64,000 bases of DNA from Nakamurella sp. PAMC28650 (GCF_014303395.1 NZ_CP060298.1:2294001-2358000), one strand, 5' to 3'; numbered from the stretch's first letter, positions 1 through 8,118 are shown. Translations and numbers: made by a program. The notes: generated by a model not told the origin, from the letters alone.

Positions 1-1
1 G

Positions 2-1249
2 GCTGCCGGCCTGGCGGACCACCTGCGCGTCCCCGTGTTGGCCGTCCGGATCGCCTTCGCACTGATGGCGGTGTTCGCCGGGGCCGGCGTGCTGGCCTAC
101 GCGCTGCTGTGGATCTTCGTTCCGCCCCGACCGGAAACCGGGCAGGGGCAACTGTCCGGGCAGGGGACGGTGGAGCGCCGTCAGGCGGTCGGCGTTGCGG
201 CGCTGGGGGTCGCGCTGATGATCGTCGCCACCGCGCTCGGGCTGGGTCAGGTGCTGGGCTGGGTGCTCGGGCCGCTCGGCCTGGCGGCGCTGGGCGGTGC
301 GTTCATCTGGCGGGAGGCGGACGAGGCCCGTCGCGCCCGCTGGCGCAAGACGGCTGCCGGCATCGTCGGCCCCAGCCGGGGAACGGTCTGGCGGGTCGCC
401 GGCGGCGCAGCGCTGGTGATCGGCGGTCTCTCGGTCTTCGCACTGGGCCAGCTCGACTTCACCGCTGTCCGGTCCGCGTTGATCGCCGTGTTGCTGACCC
501 TCGTCGGGGTCGCTGTCATCACCGTGCCCTGGTGGGTGCGGCTGGTGCGCGATCTCGCCAACGAACGTCAGGGCCGCATGAGGGAGCGCGAGCGGGCCGA
601 GATCGCCGCGCACCTGCACGATTCAGTGCTGCAGACGCTGAACATGATCAAGAACAAGGCCGAGGATCCGCGCGAGGTGCTCCGGTTGGCCCGGCGTCAG
701 GAGCGGGAGCTGCGGACCTGGCTGTACGGCCCGGCCGGATATGCCTCTCCGCACGGCGAGAGTGCGCCCCCTGAAGGAACTTTCGCCGTGACCCTGGCCG
801 AGGCGGCCGGGGACGTCGAGGACACCTACGCGGTGGCCGTGGCGCCCGTCGTGGTCGGTGACACGGTGATGGACCAACACCTGGTTGCCCTGCTGGCCGC
901 TGCCCGGGAGGCAATGGTCAATGCGGCCAGCCACTCCGGGGCGCCGGAGGTCAGCGTCTACGCCGAGATCGAGAACGGAACGGCCTCCGTCTTCGTCCGG
1001 GATCGGGGCTGCGGGTTCGACGTGTCGGCGATCGGTCCCGACCGGAGGGGTCTGGCCGAGTCGATCCGGGGGAGGATGGAGCGGCACGGTGGCAGGGCCG
1101 TCGTGCGCTCGACACCAGGGGAGGGCACCGAAGTGGAGCTGCAGATGCCGATCGCAGTCAGGTCCGCGCCCGGGCCCGGGTCGGGTGTGTCCGGGTCGGG
1201 TGTGTCGGGGTCGGGCGTGTCCGTGTCGGCCGGGGAGGACTCGGTATGA
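2..1249 (+). CDS. PspC-domain sensor histidine kinase (5' truncated)
   Basis: Membrane histidine kinase that autophosphorylates in response to an envelope signal and should pass phosphate to the regulator encoded next. The gene enters from the left edge: codons from base 2 read AAGLADHLRVPVLAVR, the end of a PspC domain, so the GTG at 35 is internal and not the true start. Several hydrophobic segments follow up to about base 550. Then come the NarL-type phosphoacceptor block HLHDSVLQTL (likely His codon 617) and an ATPase domain with N-box REAMVNAASHSGA (near 907) and G-box DRGCGFD (near 1003). The tail is low-complexity Gly-Ser-Val repeats. The stop overlaps the next start as ATGA, so the pair is translationally coupled. 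The signal sensed is unknown. Confidence 0.9.
   Translation, partial: AAGLADHLRVPVLAVRIAFALMAVFAGAGVLAYALLWIFVPPRPETGQGQLSGQGTVERRQAVGVAALGVALMIVATALGLGQVLGWVLGPLGLAALGGAFIWREADEARRARWRKTAAGIVGPSRGTVWRVAGGAALVIGGLSVFALGQLDFTAVRSALIAVLLTLVGVAVITVPWWVRLVRDLANERQGRMRERERAEIAAHLHDSVLQTLNMIKNKAEDPREVLRLARRQERELRTWLYGPAGYASPHGESAPPEGTFAVTLAEAAGDVEDTYAVAVAPVVVGDTVMDQHLVALLAAAREAMVNAASHSGAPEVSVYAEIENGTASVFVRDRGCGFDVSAIGPDRRGLAESIRGRMERHGGRAVVRSTPGEGTEVELQMPIAVRSAPGPGSGVSGSGVSGSGVSVSAGEDSV
1178..1222 (+). repeat. 3 x 15-bp tandem repeat in kinase tail
   Basis: Three near-identical 15-base units (gggtcgggtgtgtcc and variants) encode a Gly-Ser-Gly-Val-Ser type tail after the ATPase domain. The length is a multiple of three, so copy number can change without breaking the frame or the coupling to the next gene. 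Confidence 0.8.
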
Positions 1250-1905
1250 CGGGCCCCGTCACGGTGTTCCTCGTCGATGACCACGAACTCTTCCGGACCG
1301 GGGTGAAGGCCGAACTCGGTGGTCTGGGCGACGACCGGATCCGGGTGGTGGGCGAGGCCGGGTCGGTGGGCGAGGCTGTCGTGCGGATCACCTCGGATCC
1401 GCCGGACGTGGTCCTGCTGGACGTGCACATGCCCGACGGCGGTGGGCGGGCCGTGCTCGAACAGGTCCATCGCAAGCTGCCGCAGGTCGTGTTCCTGGCG
1501 CTGTCCGTCTCCGATGCCGCCGAGGATGTGATCAACGTGATCAGGGCCGGCGCCCGCGGCTACGTCACCAAGACGATCTCCGGTCGGGACCTGGCCGACG
1601 CCGTGGTCCGGGTCGCGGGCGGGGATGCGGTCTTCTCGCCGCGACTGGCCGGGTTCGTGCTGGACGCGTTCTCCGACCGTCCGGGGGGGGCGCCGGTCTC
1701 CGATCCCGAACTGGACATGCTCTCGCCGCGCGAGCGGGAGGTGCTCAAGTTGTTGGCCCGTGGCTACGCCTACAAGGAGATCGCGTCGCAGTTGTTCATC
1801 TCGGTGAAGACCGTGGAGACCCACGTCTCGGCCGTCCTCCGCAAGACGCAGAAGTCCAACCGCTACGAACTGAGCCGCTGGGCCACCGACCGTCGTCTGG
1901 TCTGA
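1246..1905 (+). CDS. NarL/LuxR-family response regulator
   Basis: Cytoplasmic DNA-binding regulator, 219 aa, partner of the kinase it overlaps by four bases. The receiver domain (about residues 1-125) has the acidic pair in FLVDDHE, the likely phospho-acceptor Asp59 in VVLLDVHMPDG and the conserved Lys in YVTKTISG. The C-terminal GerE/LuxR helix-turn-helix (about 155-215) carries LSPREREVLKLLARGYAYKEI and SVKTVETHVS. Its targets cannot be read from the sequence; autoregulation or a PspA-like envelope response is a family-based guess. Confidence 0.93.
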   Translation: MTGPVTVFLVDDHELFRTGVKAELGGLGDDRIRVVGEAGSVGEAVVRITSDPPDVVLLDVHMPDGGGRAVLEQVHRKLPQVVFLALSVSDAAEDVINVIRAGARGYVTKTISGRDLADAVVRVAGGDAVFSPRLAGFVLDAFSDRPGGAPVSDPELDMLSPREREVLKLLARGYAYKEIASQLFISVKTVETHVSAVLRKTQKSNRYELSRWATDRRLV

Positions 1906-2001
1906 CGACCGCTGCGCGGATCGGCCGGCCCGGCGCGGATCAATGAGCCGGCGAGTGGGTCGGAAGTCCACGAGTTCGCCCACGCGGTCTGCCGGTGAGG
2001 A

Positions 2002-2319
2002 CTACCGGCGGCCCAGGCGGCCGCGGCCCATGGACAACAGCATCATGCCGAGGTCCGTCCCGGACGGGCCGAGTTCGCGGAAGCGCTCGAGAATGGCCAT
2101 CTCCCGGCTGTAGACGATCCGGGGACCGCCGAGCGATTTGCGCGCGGTGCCGATCGCACCCGAGATGGCGGTTCGCCGTTGGATCAGACGCACCAGTTCG
2201 GCGTCGATCGCGTCGATCTCCAGACGGAGCACGTCGATGCCCGCCTGATCCTGCGGAACAGGTATCTCGGCGGCGTCCGCCGGGGCGGCGTCAGCGGGGG
2301 TCTGGGGTGTGCTGGTCAT
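2002..2319 (-). CDS. aroQ: Chorismate mutase, AroQ type
   Basis: Rearranges chorismate to prephenate, the committed step to Phe and Tyr. 105 aa from the ATG at 2319, which has a GAGGA Shine-Dalgarno six bases upstream; an in-frame start at 2346 has no such site. It is all-helical AroQ: LRLEIDAIDAELVRLIQRR and IVYSREMAILERFRELG align with M. tuberculosis Rv0948c, including the catalytic Arg and Lys positions and the C-terminal GRGRLG motif that contacts DAHP synthase in that species. There is no signal peptide, so it is the cytosolic form. The gene sits 41 bases behind a U-tract terminator preceded by a Tyr/Phe-rich micro-ORF, which suggests attenuation. Confidence 0.95.
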   Translation of the reverse strand: MTSTPQTPADAAPADAAEIPVPQDQAGIDVLRLEIDAIDAELVRLIQRRTAISGAIGTARKSLGGPRIVYSREMAILERFRELGPSGTDLGMMLLSMGRGRLGRR

Positions 2320-2360
2320 GATGTCCTCATTCTGCCCCGCCCCCACGGTGTCCCGGCAAG

Positions 2361-2391
2361 AAAAAACCCCGGGTCCGGTGGGACCTCGGGG
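2361..2391 (-). terminator. Intrinsic terminator in the aroQ leader
   Basis: Read on the minus strand, CCCCGAGGTCC (2381-2391) pairs with GGACCCGGGG (2367-2376) with one bulged A, a CACC loop (2377-2380) and six U residues (2361-2366). It lies between the leader peptide stop (2411) and the aroQ start (2319). It therefore works as an attenuator for aroQ as well as ending any readthrough from the gene at 2608-3141. Confidence 0.85.
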
Positions 2392-2410
2392 CGTCGTCGT
2401 GGCGATTGGT

Positions 2411-2467
2411 TCAGCGGCTGACGGGCACCGGGATCCGGTACCCGAAATACAACTGGCGGTAGGTCAT
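2411..2467 (-). CDS. Candidate Tyr/Phe leader peptide (18 aa)
   Basis: Eighteen codons read MTYRQLYFGYRIPVPVSR: three Tyr and one Phe within eight residues. The micro-ORF ends 20 bases before the terminator stem. Its second half contains an arm pair, CGGGTACCGG (2435-2444) with CCGGTGCCCG (2422-2431). The Tyr10 codon lies in the first arm and the stop codon is just past the second. No strong Shine-Dalgarno precedes the ATG, so a leaderless start is possible. A non-functional chance ORF cannot be excluded from one genome. Confidence 0.6.
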   Translation of the reverse strand: MTYRQLYFGYRIPVPVSR

Positions 2468-2607
2468 GACAAGAAGTAGACCACATCGACCTCGACGTCG
2501 CCCAGTGTCCGGACGCGGATCGTTCCACGGAATGGGAGGACACCTTCGGCTGTTCACCGAGTTCCCGTCGGGGCGCGGCCTTGCACCGACCCGCTCCGAA
2601 CGCGACG

Positions 2608-3141
2608 TCAGGCGGCCAGAAGCATGGCCAGCACGGCGGTGTCGGCGTCATCCATCGGATCGATCCCGGCCCGGCCGCGCATGCTGGTGACCGCGCCGGT
2701 GTGGTCGGCCTCCGCCCAGCCGGCCCGGTGATCGAGACCGAGGTGCGGCAGCCCGGGTAGGTAGACGCAGCCGGAGGCCACCCCGTCGTACTCCGGTAGC
2801 GACGGCTTGGTCTCCGACGGCGGGTGCAGCACCAGCAGCCCGGACGGCTGGGGCTCGCCGAACTGGCCGGGAATCAGGGCATGCTCGCCGATCAGCGGCC
2901 CTTCGGCCAGGACGAGTCCGACGGTTCCGGGTTGTGGTTCGTCCGGCAGTTCCTCGCGGACCCGGAACACCGTGGTGACCGGTAGCAGCCCGGGCACGCT
3001 GGCCACCCGCACCGCGATCACCAGGAATTTGACCCACTCGAGGGTGTTCTCCGGCCACCGGCCGGACACCACGAATCCGCTGAGCGCACCGGCCGATTCG
3101 AAAGCGGAAATCTGCACCGAGCGTGACGATGAATCATTCAT
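2608..3141 (-). CDS. Hypothetical protein
   Basis: A 177-aa protein that I do not recognise. The ATG at 3141 is chosen because GGAGG lies six bases upstream; a TTG at 3147 is less likely. The sequence is acidic and soluble with a beta-rich look, no signal peptide and no membrane segment. It contains a repeated LPGLPHLGL-like stretch and a short C-terminal helix (DDADTAVLAMLLAA). It is divergent from pcrA and upstream of the aroQ leader on the same strand, so readthrough would meet the attenuator. No function is assigned. Confidence 0.65.
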   Translation of the reverse strand: MNDSSSRSVQISAFESAGALSGFVVSGRWPENTLEWVKFLVIAVRVASVPGLLPVTTVFRVREELPDEPQPGTVGLVLAEGPLIGEHALIPGQFGEPQPSGLLVLHPPSETKPSLPEYDGVASGCVYLPGLPHLGLDHRAGWAEADHTGAVTSMRGRAGIDPMDDADTAVLAMLLAA

Positions 3142-3341
3142 GGCCAACCTCCGAATCGCACTTCGAGGTAGTCGCGACGACTGACGTTCACACGTACGGC
3201 GTAGCGATGATGTTCATGGTGCGGCCAAAGTGGTCTGGCACACAAGGGGACACGAGTGCCAGATTCGTCGCGTTCCTCACGCTCGGTGATCCGGGACGAG
3301 CGCGCGACCCGGAGAGCGGTCCCGGTGTCGGTGGCAGCCGG

Positions 3342-3347
3342 TAGTTT
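3342..3347 (+). promoter_or_regulatory. Candidate -10 box for pcrA
   Basis: TAGTTT ends ten bases before the preferred pcrA ATG at 3358. No Shine-Dalgarno precedes that ATG, so a leaderless or nearly leaderless mRNA is plausible. No clear -35 hexamer is visible. Confidence 0.3.
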
Positions 3348-3357
3348 GAACACCGAC

Positions 3358-5934
3358 ATGGATAGCCTGTTCGACCTGCCCGCCGGGTCTGCCCAGCCCC
3401 CGACCGCTCCGACGGGTGGGAGTGCCGAGGGGTCGGCAACCGTCGGCCTGACGCCCCAGCAACGACTGGTGGCCCAGGCCCAGAAGCAGGCGGCGGAGTC
3501 GCGGCAGCGGGCGGAGAAGGCCAGACACCAGGCCACCGAGGAGTTGCTGGCCGGTCTGAACCCGCAGCAGCGGGCCGCCGTCGAACACCGTGGTGCTCCG
3601 TTGCTGGTCGTTGCCGGAGCAGGCTCGGGCAAGACCAGGGTGCTGACCAGGCGGATCGCCTACCTGCTGGCCGCCGGCGGCGCGCATCCGGGCGAGATCC
3701 TGGCCATCACCTTCACCAACAAGGCCGCCTCCGAGATGCGCGAGCGGGTCGCGGACATGATCGGTGCGCGGTCCAGGGCGATGTGGGTCTCGACCTTCCA
3801 CTCGATGTGCGTGCGCATCCTGCGCGCGGAGGCCACCCACATCGGCGTCCGCTCCAGCTTCACGATCTACGACTCGGCCGACTCCCAACGGCTGGTGCAG
3901 ATGGTCGCCTCCGACCTCAACATCGACACCAAGAAGGTGTCGGCACGGACGCTGGCCGGCGCGATCTCGAACCTGAAGAACGAGTTGATCGATCCGGTGG
4001 CGGCCACCGAGCGGGCCGACTCGGATCTCGCCAGGATGGTGGCCGAGCTCTACACCGGCTACCAGGCCCGCCTGCGTACGGCGTCGGCGTTCGACTTCGA
4101 CGACCTGATCATGGAGACCGTGTCGCTCCTGCAGCGACTGCCCGCGGTGGCCGAGCACTACCGTCGGCGCTTCCGTCATGTACTGGTCGACGAATACCAG
4201 GACACCAACCACGCGCAGTACATGCTGGTCCGTGAGTTGGTCGGGGGCGAGATCAAGGAGAAGTGGGACGCCGACGGGGTTCTCGTGCGGGAGCCGGTCT
4301 CGCCGATCCCGATGGCCGAGCTGGTCGTGGTCGGTGACGCCGATCAGTCCATCTACGCGTTCCGCGGTGCGTCCATCCGCAACATCACCGAATTCGAGCG
4401 GGACTACCCGGATGCCAGGACCATCCTGCTCGAGCAGAACTACCGGTCGACCCAGACGATCCTCTCGGCCGCGAACCAGGTCATCTCCCGCAACACCGAG
4501 CGCCGCGCGAAGAATCTGTGGACCGCGCAGGGCGCCGGGCAGCTCATCGTCGGGTACGTCGGCGACAACGAGTACGAGGAAGCCCAGTTCATCGGCAAGG
4601 AGATCGATGCGCTGGTCGACGAGTCGCAGGTGCGCTTCGGCGACGTGGCGATCTTCTACCGGACCAACTCGGCCTCCAGAGCGATCGAGGACGTCTTCGT
4701 CCGCACCGGGATGCCGTACCGGATCGTCGGCGGGGTCCGGTTCTACGAGCGCCGCGAGATCCGCGACGCACTGGCCTACCTGCGGGCGATCGCCAATCCG
4801 GACGACGAGGTCTCCCTCCGCCGGATCCTGAACACCCCCAAGCGTGGGATCGGCGACCGCGCCGAGGCGACCGTCGTGGTGTTCGCCGAGCAGGAACGCA
4901 TCGCCTTCGCGGACGCTTTGGTCCGCGTCGCCGAGATGCCAATGATGGCAACGCGTTCGGCCAAGTCGGTGATGGCGTTCAACGATCTCATGAGTGGGCT
5001 GCGGTCGCTGGTGGCCGGTGGCGCCGAGCCTGCCGAGGTGTTGACCGCGGTCTTGGACCAGACGGGTTATCGGGCCGAACTGGAAGGCTCCGACGATCCG
5101 CAGGACTTCTCCCGGGTGGAGAACCTCGACCAGCTGGTGACGGTGCTCCGGGAGAACGCAGAGCTGTTGCTGGGCGGCGGAGGCGCCGTGGTCGTCGGGG
5201 ATGCCGATGCCCCTGCAGTCGACCCGCCCGCCGCTGGAAACGAGCTGCTGGCCGCGGTTCTCGAGCAGATCTCGCTGGTCGCGGACGCCGACTCCATCCC
5301 CGATTCGGCCGACGGCGTCGTCACCCTGATGACACTGCACACCGCCAAGGGCCTGGAATTCCCGGTGGTCTTCATGACGGGACTCGAGGACGGCATCTTT
5401 CCGCACCAGCGGGCGTTCTCCGACGATCGCGAGCTGGCCGAGGAGCGGCGACTGGCCTACGTCGGCATCACCAGGGCGCGCGAGCGACTGTATCTGTCGC
5501 GCGCCGTCACGAGATCGGCCTGGGGACAGGCCAATTCGTATCCGGCGTCACGGTTCCTGGACGACATCCCCGAAGAGCTCATCGATTGGCGGCGGCTTGC
5601 ACCGGCGCGCGATCCATATGTGTCCGGCTCGGCCGACTATCGGTCCCCGAACTGGGGGTCGGGTGGATCGAGCAACTATTCCGGCTACGACTCCCGTTCG
5701 TCCCGGTCGGCGCCGGTCTCGGCGTCGCGGTTCGGTCAGATCGGCGGAGCCCGCGCGACCCGTCCACCGTTGCAACTCGCTGTGGGGGACAGGGTCAATC
5801 ACGACAAGTACGGGTTGGGCAAGGTGACGGTGGTGTCGGGCTCCGGTCCCACGGCCACGGCGACCATCGACTTCGGTACGGCCGGCACGATCCGGCTGAT
5901 GCTGATCGGCGGCGTGCCGATGAGCAAGCTCTGA
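3358..5934 (+). CDS. pcrA: ATP-dependent DNA helicase PcrA/UvrD
   Basis: SF1A 3'-5' DNA helicase for repair and replication restart, 858 aa. The start at MDSLFDLP is preferred over an upstream in-frame ATG at 3256 because homologues begin near here. It has Walker A VVAGAGSGKT (near residue 86), AITFTNKAASEM (motif Ia), Walker B VLVDEYQDTNHAQ (near 273), VVGDADQSIYAFRGA (motif III), LLEQNYRST, TLMTLHTAKGLEFP (motif V, near 656) and YVGITRARERL (motif VI). The last 55 residues (LAVGDRVNHDKYGLGKV onward) form the Tudor-like domain that contacts RNA polymerase in PcrA proteins. It sits next to chorismate mutase, as in M. tuberculosis Rv0948c/Rv0949. Confidence 0.97.
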   Translation: MDSLFDLPAGSAQPPTAPTGGSAEGSATVGLTPQQRLVAQAQKQAAESRQRAEKARHQATEELLAGLNPQQRAAVEHRGAPLLVVAGAGSGKTRVLTRRIAYLLAAGGAHPGEILAITFTNKAASEMRERVADMIGARSRAMWVSTFHSMCVRILRAEATHIGVRSSFTIYDSADSQRLVQMVASDLNIDTKKVSARTLAGAISNLKNELIDPVAATERADSDLARMVAELYTGYQARLRTASAFDFDDLIMETVSLLQRLPAVAEHYRRRFRHVLVDEYQDTNHAQYMLVRELVGGEIKEKWDADGVLVREPVSPIPMAELVVVGDADQSIYAFRGASIRNITEFERDYPDARTILLEQNYRSTQTILSAANQVISRNTERRAKNLWTAQGAGQLIVGYVGDNEYEEAQFIGKEIDALVDESQVRFGDVAIFYRTNSASRAIEDVFVRTGMPYRIVGGVRFYERREIRDALAYLRAIANPDDEVSLRRILNTPKRGIGDRAEATVVVFAEQERIAFADALVRVAEMPMMATRSAKSVMAFNDLMSGLRSLVAGGAEPAEVLTAVLDQTGYRAELEGSDDPQDFSRVENLDQLVTVLRENAELLLGGGGAVVVGDADAPAVDPPAAGNELLAAVLEQISLVADADSIPDSADGVVTLMTLHTAKGLEFPVVFMTGLEDGIFPHQRAFSDDRELAEERRLAYVGITRARERLYLSRAVTRSAWGQANSYPASRFLDDIPEELIDWRRLAPARDPYVSGSADYRSPNWGSGGSSNYSGYDSRSSRSAPVSASRFGQIGGARATRPPLQLAVGDRVNHDKYGLGKVTVVSGSGPTATATIDFGTAGTIRLMLIGGVPMSKL

Positions 5935-5938
5935 CCGA

Positions 5939-6568
5939 TCAGGAGACGCCGGCCGGTCGGAACTGGATGCTGACCCGCGGCCCGACCGGCCTGGCCGTCT
6001 TCGGGATCGCGTGCTCCCAGGTCCGCTGGCACGAACCACCCATCACCACGAGATCTCCGTGACCGATTGGAACCTTCAGTCCGCGGCCGCCCGACCTGGG
6101 TCGCAGGTGCAGGGGTCGCTCGGCGCCGACGGACAGGATGGCGACCACCGTGTCGGTGTGCGATCCCCGTCCGATGGTGTCGCCGTGCCAGGCCACGCTG
6201 TCCCGCCCGTCGCGGTAGAGGCACAACCCGGCCGTCCGGAACGGTTCGCGCAGTTCTGGTTCGTAGTAGCCGGTCAACGCGTCCCTGGCCATGGCCAGCA
6301 CGGGATGGGGGAGCGTCTCGTCGTCGGCGTACCAGCTGAGCAGGCGGGGGACGTCGACCTCCCGGTCGTACATCTGCCGTCGTTCGGCCCGCCAGGGCAC
6401 CGTGTCCAGCAGTGCGTCCAGTACCTCGTCGGAGCCCTGGAGCCAGGCCGGTAGGCGATCGACCCAGGCGCCGTCGGTGAGCTGGGTCCGTTCGACCCGA
6501 CCGGCCAGCACCGTCAGTTCCGGGTGCTGGCCGACATCGAACATCGACGGTTGGTAGCTGCGGATCAT
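5939..6568 (-). CDS. AlkB-like 2OG-Fe(II) oxygenase
   Basis: Predicted oxidative demethylase of alkylated bases, 209 aa. The Fe ligands appear as WHGDTIG (HxD, about residue 130) and the distal His in WEHAIP; the 2-oxoglutarate Arg lies in GPRVSIQFR. The segment RLLSWYADDETLPHPVL matches the nucleotide-recognition lid of actinobacterial AlkB-like proteins. The start at 6568 (MIRSYQPSMF) is favoured over a GTG nine bases upstream. It converges on pcrA with a four-base gap. An IS1595-family element begins only 33 bases upstream of the ATG, so its native promoter or its link to the upstream gene at 7666-8118 is probably broken. Confidence 0.88.
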   Translation of the reverse strand: MIRSYQPSMFDVGQHPELTVLAGRVERTQLTDGAWVDRLPAWLQGSDEVLDALLDTVPWRAERRQMYDREVDVPRLLSWYADDETLPHPVLAMARDALTGYYEPELREPFRTAGLCLYRDGRDSVAWHGDTIGRGSHTDTVVAILSVGAERPLHLRPRSGGRGLKVPIGHGDLVVMGGSCQRTWEHAIPKTARPVGPRVSIQFRPAGVS

Positions 6569-6593
6569 GGTGCACACCCTAGCCCGTCATCGA

Positions 6594-6601
6594 ACAGGTG
6601 T
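6594..6601. repeat. Left 8-bp target-site duplication (ACAGGTGT)
   Basis: ACAGGTGT directly precedes the left inverted repeat and is repeated exactly at 7633-7640 after the right one. Eight bases is the usual duplication length of the IS1595 family. Confidence 0.92.
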
Positions 6602-7632
6602 ACTGGGTAGCTGCTTGAGTCAAGTTGTATTTGGCCATGTCAGAGCCAGTGTGTGCCTACCCGGTCGGTGGTGTCGATTACCCCCGGACCTTTCAGGAGT
6701 TGCTGGAGTGGTTCCCGGATGACTCGTCGTGTCTGGCGTATCTGGAGCGTCTGCGGTGGCCCCAGGGGTTTGTGTGTCCGGTGTGCGGGGCGCCCGGCGG
6801 TTGGCGTACGGCGAAGGCGAAATGGATGTGCACCAGGTGTGGCCGGCAGACGTCGGTGACCGCCGGCACGATCTTCCACCGGCTCCGGACGCCGCTGTCG
6901 ACGTGGTTCGCGGCGATCTGGTTCATCACCTCGCAGAAGAACGGGATGTCCGCGCAAGGTCTGCAGCGGGTGCTGGGTTTCGGATCCTACGAAACAGCGT
7001 GGGCGTGGCTGCAGAAGCTACGCCGGGCGATGGTCCGCCCCGAGCGGGAGTTGCTCTCCGGTGTGGTGGAGTTAGATGAAGTGTTCATCGGCAACGAGTC
7101 TCGCGGCCGCGCAGGCGGCGTGAAGGACCACACCGCGGCGATGATCGCAGTGGAATCGATCCCCGGCCGCAAGCTGGGCAGGGTCCGCATCGAGCTGGCC
7201 GAGACAGCCCGATCGGTCAGCATGCTCGGCTTCGCCGACCGCGTCATCGCCAAAGGATCAACGGTCAGAACCGATGGCGCCAACTACCTGAAGAAGCTGA
7301 CCGCGGCCGGCTACGAGCACGTCGCGTTCGTCGGGACCGACAGCGCCGAGCCCGCCCACATCAACCTCCCCGGCGTCCACATGGTCGCCTCGCTGCTCAA
7401 ACGCTGGCTGACCGGCACCCTGCATTACGCGGTCTCCCAGGAGCACCTGGCCTACTACCTGGACGAATACACATTCCGGTTCAACCGACGCACCTCGAAG
7501 AGTCGCGGGCTTTTGTTCTACCGACTGTTGCAGCAGGCCGTGAACACAGACCCACACCCGCTCGCTGAACTGCGCAATCCTGTTGCAGCAGTGGACGTCC
7601 CGTTCTGAACTTTACTCAAGCAGCTACCCAGT
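6602..7632 (+). mobile_element. Complete IS1595-family insertion sequence, 1031 bp
   Basis: The ends are inverted repeats: the left 19 bases (6602-6620, ACTGGGTAGCTGCTTGAGT) are perfectly complementary to 7614-7632, extending to 24 of 25 matches. Perfect 8-bp duplications flank the element and one intact transposase fills it. Identical flanks, an intact reading frame and clean ends suggest a recent and possibly active insertion. It sits between two minus-strand genes that would otherwise be 58 bases apart. Confidence 0.95.
6637..7608 (+). CDS. IS1595-family (ISXO2-like) transposase
   Basis: Transposase of the element, 323 aa from the ATG at 6637; an in-frame TTG at 6625 is possible. The N-terminal domain has a zinc ribbon with CPVCG and CTRCG (about residues 45-75), typical of the family. 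The catalytic core shows acidic residues in VVELDEVFIG and VRTDGANY. A later block, LDEYTFRFNRR, is where the third catalytic residue is expected; I am not certain which residue serves. The stop codon lies inside the extended right inverted repeat. No frameshift or internal stop is seen. Confidence 0.94.
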   Translation: MSEPVCAYPVGGVDYPRTFQELLEWFPDDSSCLAYLERLRWPQGFVCPVCGAPGGWRTAKAKWMCTRCGRQTSVTAGTIFHRLRTPLSTWFAAIWFITSQKNGMSAQGLQRVLGFGSYETAWAWLQKLRRAMVRPERELLSGVVELDEVFIGNESRGRAGGVKDHTAAMIAVESIPGRKLGRVRIELAETARSVSMLGFADRVIAKGSTVRTDGANYLKKLTAAGYEHVAFVGTDSAEPAHINLPGVHMVASLLKRWLTGTLHYAVSQEHLAYYLDEYTFRFNRRTSKSRGLLFYRLLQQAVNTDPHPLAELRNPVAAVDVPF

Positions 7633-7640
7633 ACAGGTGT
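7633..7640. repeat. Right 8-bp target-site duplication (ACAGGTGT)
   Basis: Identical copy of the octamer at 6594-6601, immediately outside the right inverted repeat. Confidence 0.92.
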
Positions 7641-7665
7641 ACTGGTGATTCGACGGACCTGACGT

Positions 7666-8118
7666 TCAGGCGATGCAGAATTCGTGGCCGGCCGGGTCCT
7701 GCAGCACGACGCCGACGTGGTCGACACCACCGCCCTCGATCACCCGCAACCGCGTCGCGCCCAGGGCGATGAGTCGATCGGCCTCGCGGAAGACCCGTTC
7801 CCGACGTTCGGGCAACGGTACCGACCGTCCGCCGCCGACCTTGATGTCCAGGTGGAGCCGGTTTTTCACCGCCTTCGCCTCTGGGACCTGCTGGAACCAG
7901 ATGCGGGGTCCGCGGCCGGTCGGATCCACGATCGAGTCCGCGGCGTCCCGATCGGTGGGCAACTCGTGCTCGGGTACGCCGATGCTGCGCCAGTGCTCGT
8001 TCCACGTCGGCAGCCCGTTGGGGGTCGGCTCGACGACGTATTGCAGGGCCTCCACCCAGAACGGGACAAGAATGCCGGGCTCGAGGCAGTCGACGGTGAT
8101 CTGGAACTGTGCGGTCAT
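7666..8118 (-). CDS. VOC (glyoxalase-fold) protein
   Basis: A 150-aa member of the vicinal oxygen chelate superfamily, glyoxalase-like type common in actinobacteria. The N-terminal strand TAQFQITVDCLEPG, central RIWFQQVPEAKAVKNRLHLDI and C-terminal LQDPAGHEFCI match the paired beta-alpha-beta modules; His and Glu positions in RLHLD and HEFC are candidate metal ligands. The start at 8118 is preferred; ATG 8127 is also possible. The gene ends 26 bases before the IS target duplication. Without the IS it would lie 58 bases upstream of the AlkB-like gene, so the two probably formed an operon. The substrate is unknown. Confidence 0.85.
   Translation of the reverse strand: MTAQFQITVDCLEPGILVPFWVEALQYVVEPTPNGLPTWNEHWRSIGVPEHELPTDRDAADSIVDPTGRGPRIWFQQVPEAKAVKNRLHLDIKVGGGRSVPLPERRERVFREADRLIALGATRLRVIEGGGVDHVGVVLQDPAGHEFCIA

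Larger units (their letters stand above)
2361..2467 (-). promoter_or_regulatory. Putative aromatic amino acid attenuator for aroQ
   Basis: The leader holds the classical attenuation parts. Arm 1 (2435-2444) pairs with arm 2 (2422-2431, ten pairs with one G-U). Arm 2 alternatively pairs through CCGGTG with CACCGG (2375-2380), which is the terminator loop plus the first two bases of its 3' arm. Stalling at Tyr7 or Tyr10 would cover arm 1, free arm 2 and break the terminator. Full translation to the stop would cover arm 2 and allow termination. The parts are seen; the mechanism is inferred. Confidence 0.6.

Noticed and set aside
3277-5406. 709-codon open frame antisense to pcrA
   Set aside because: It is the mirror of a high-GC gene with strong third-position bias. 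It has no start signal or family motif, and pcrA is unmistakable on the other strand.
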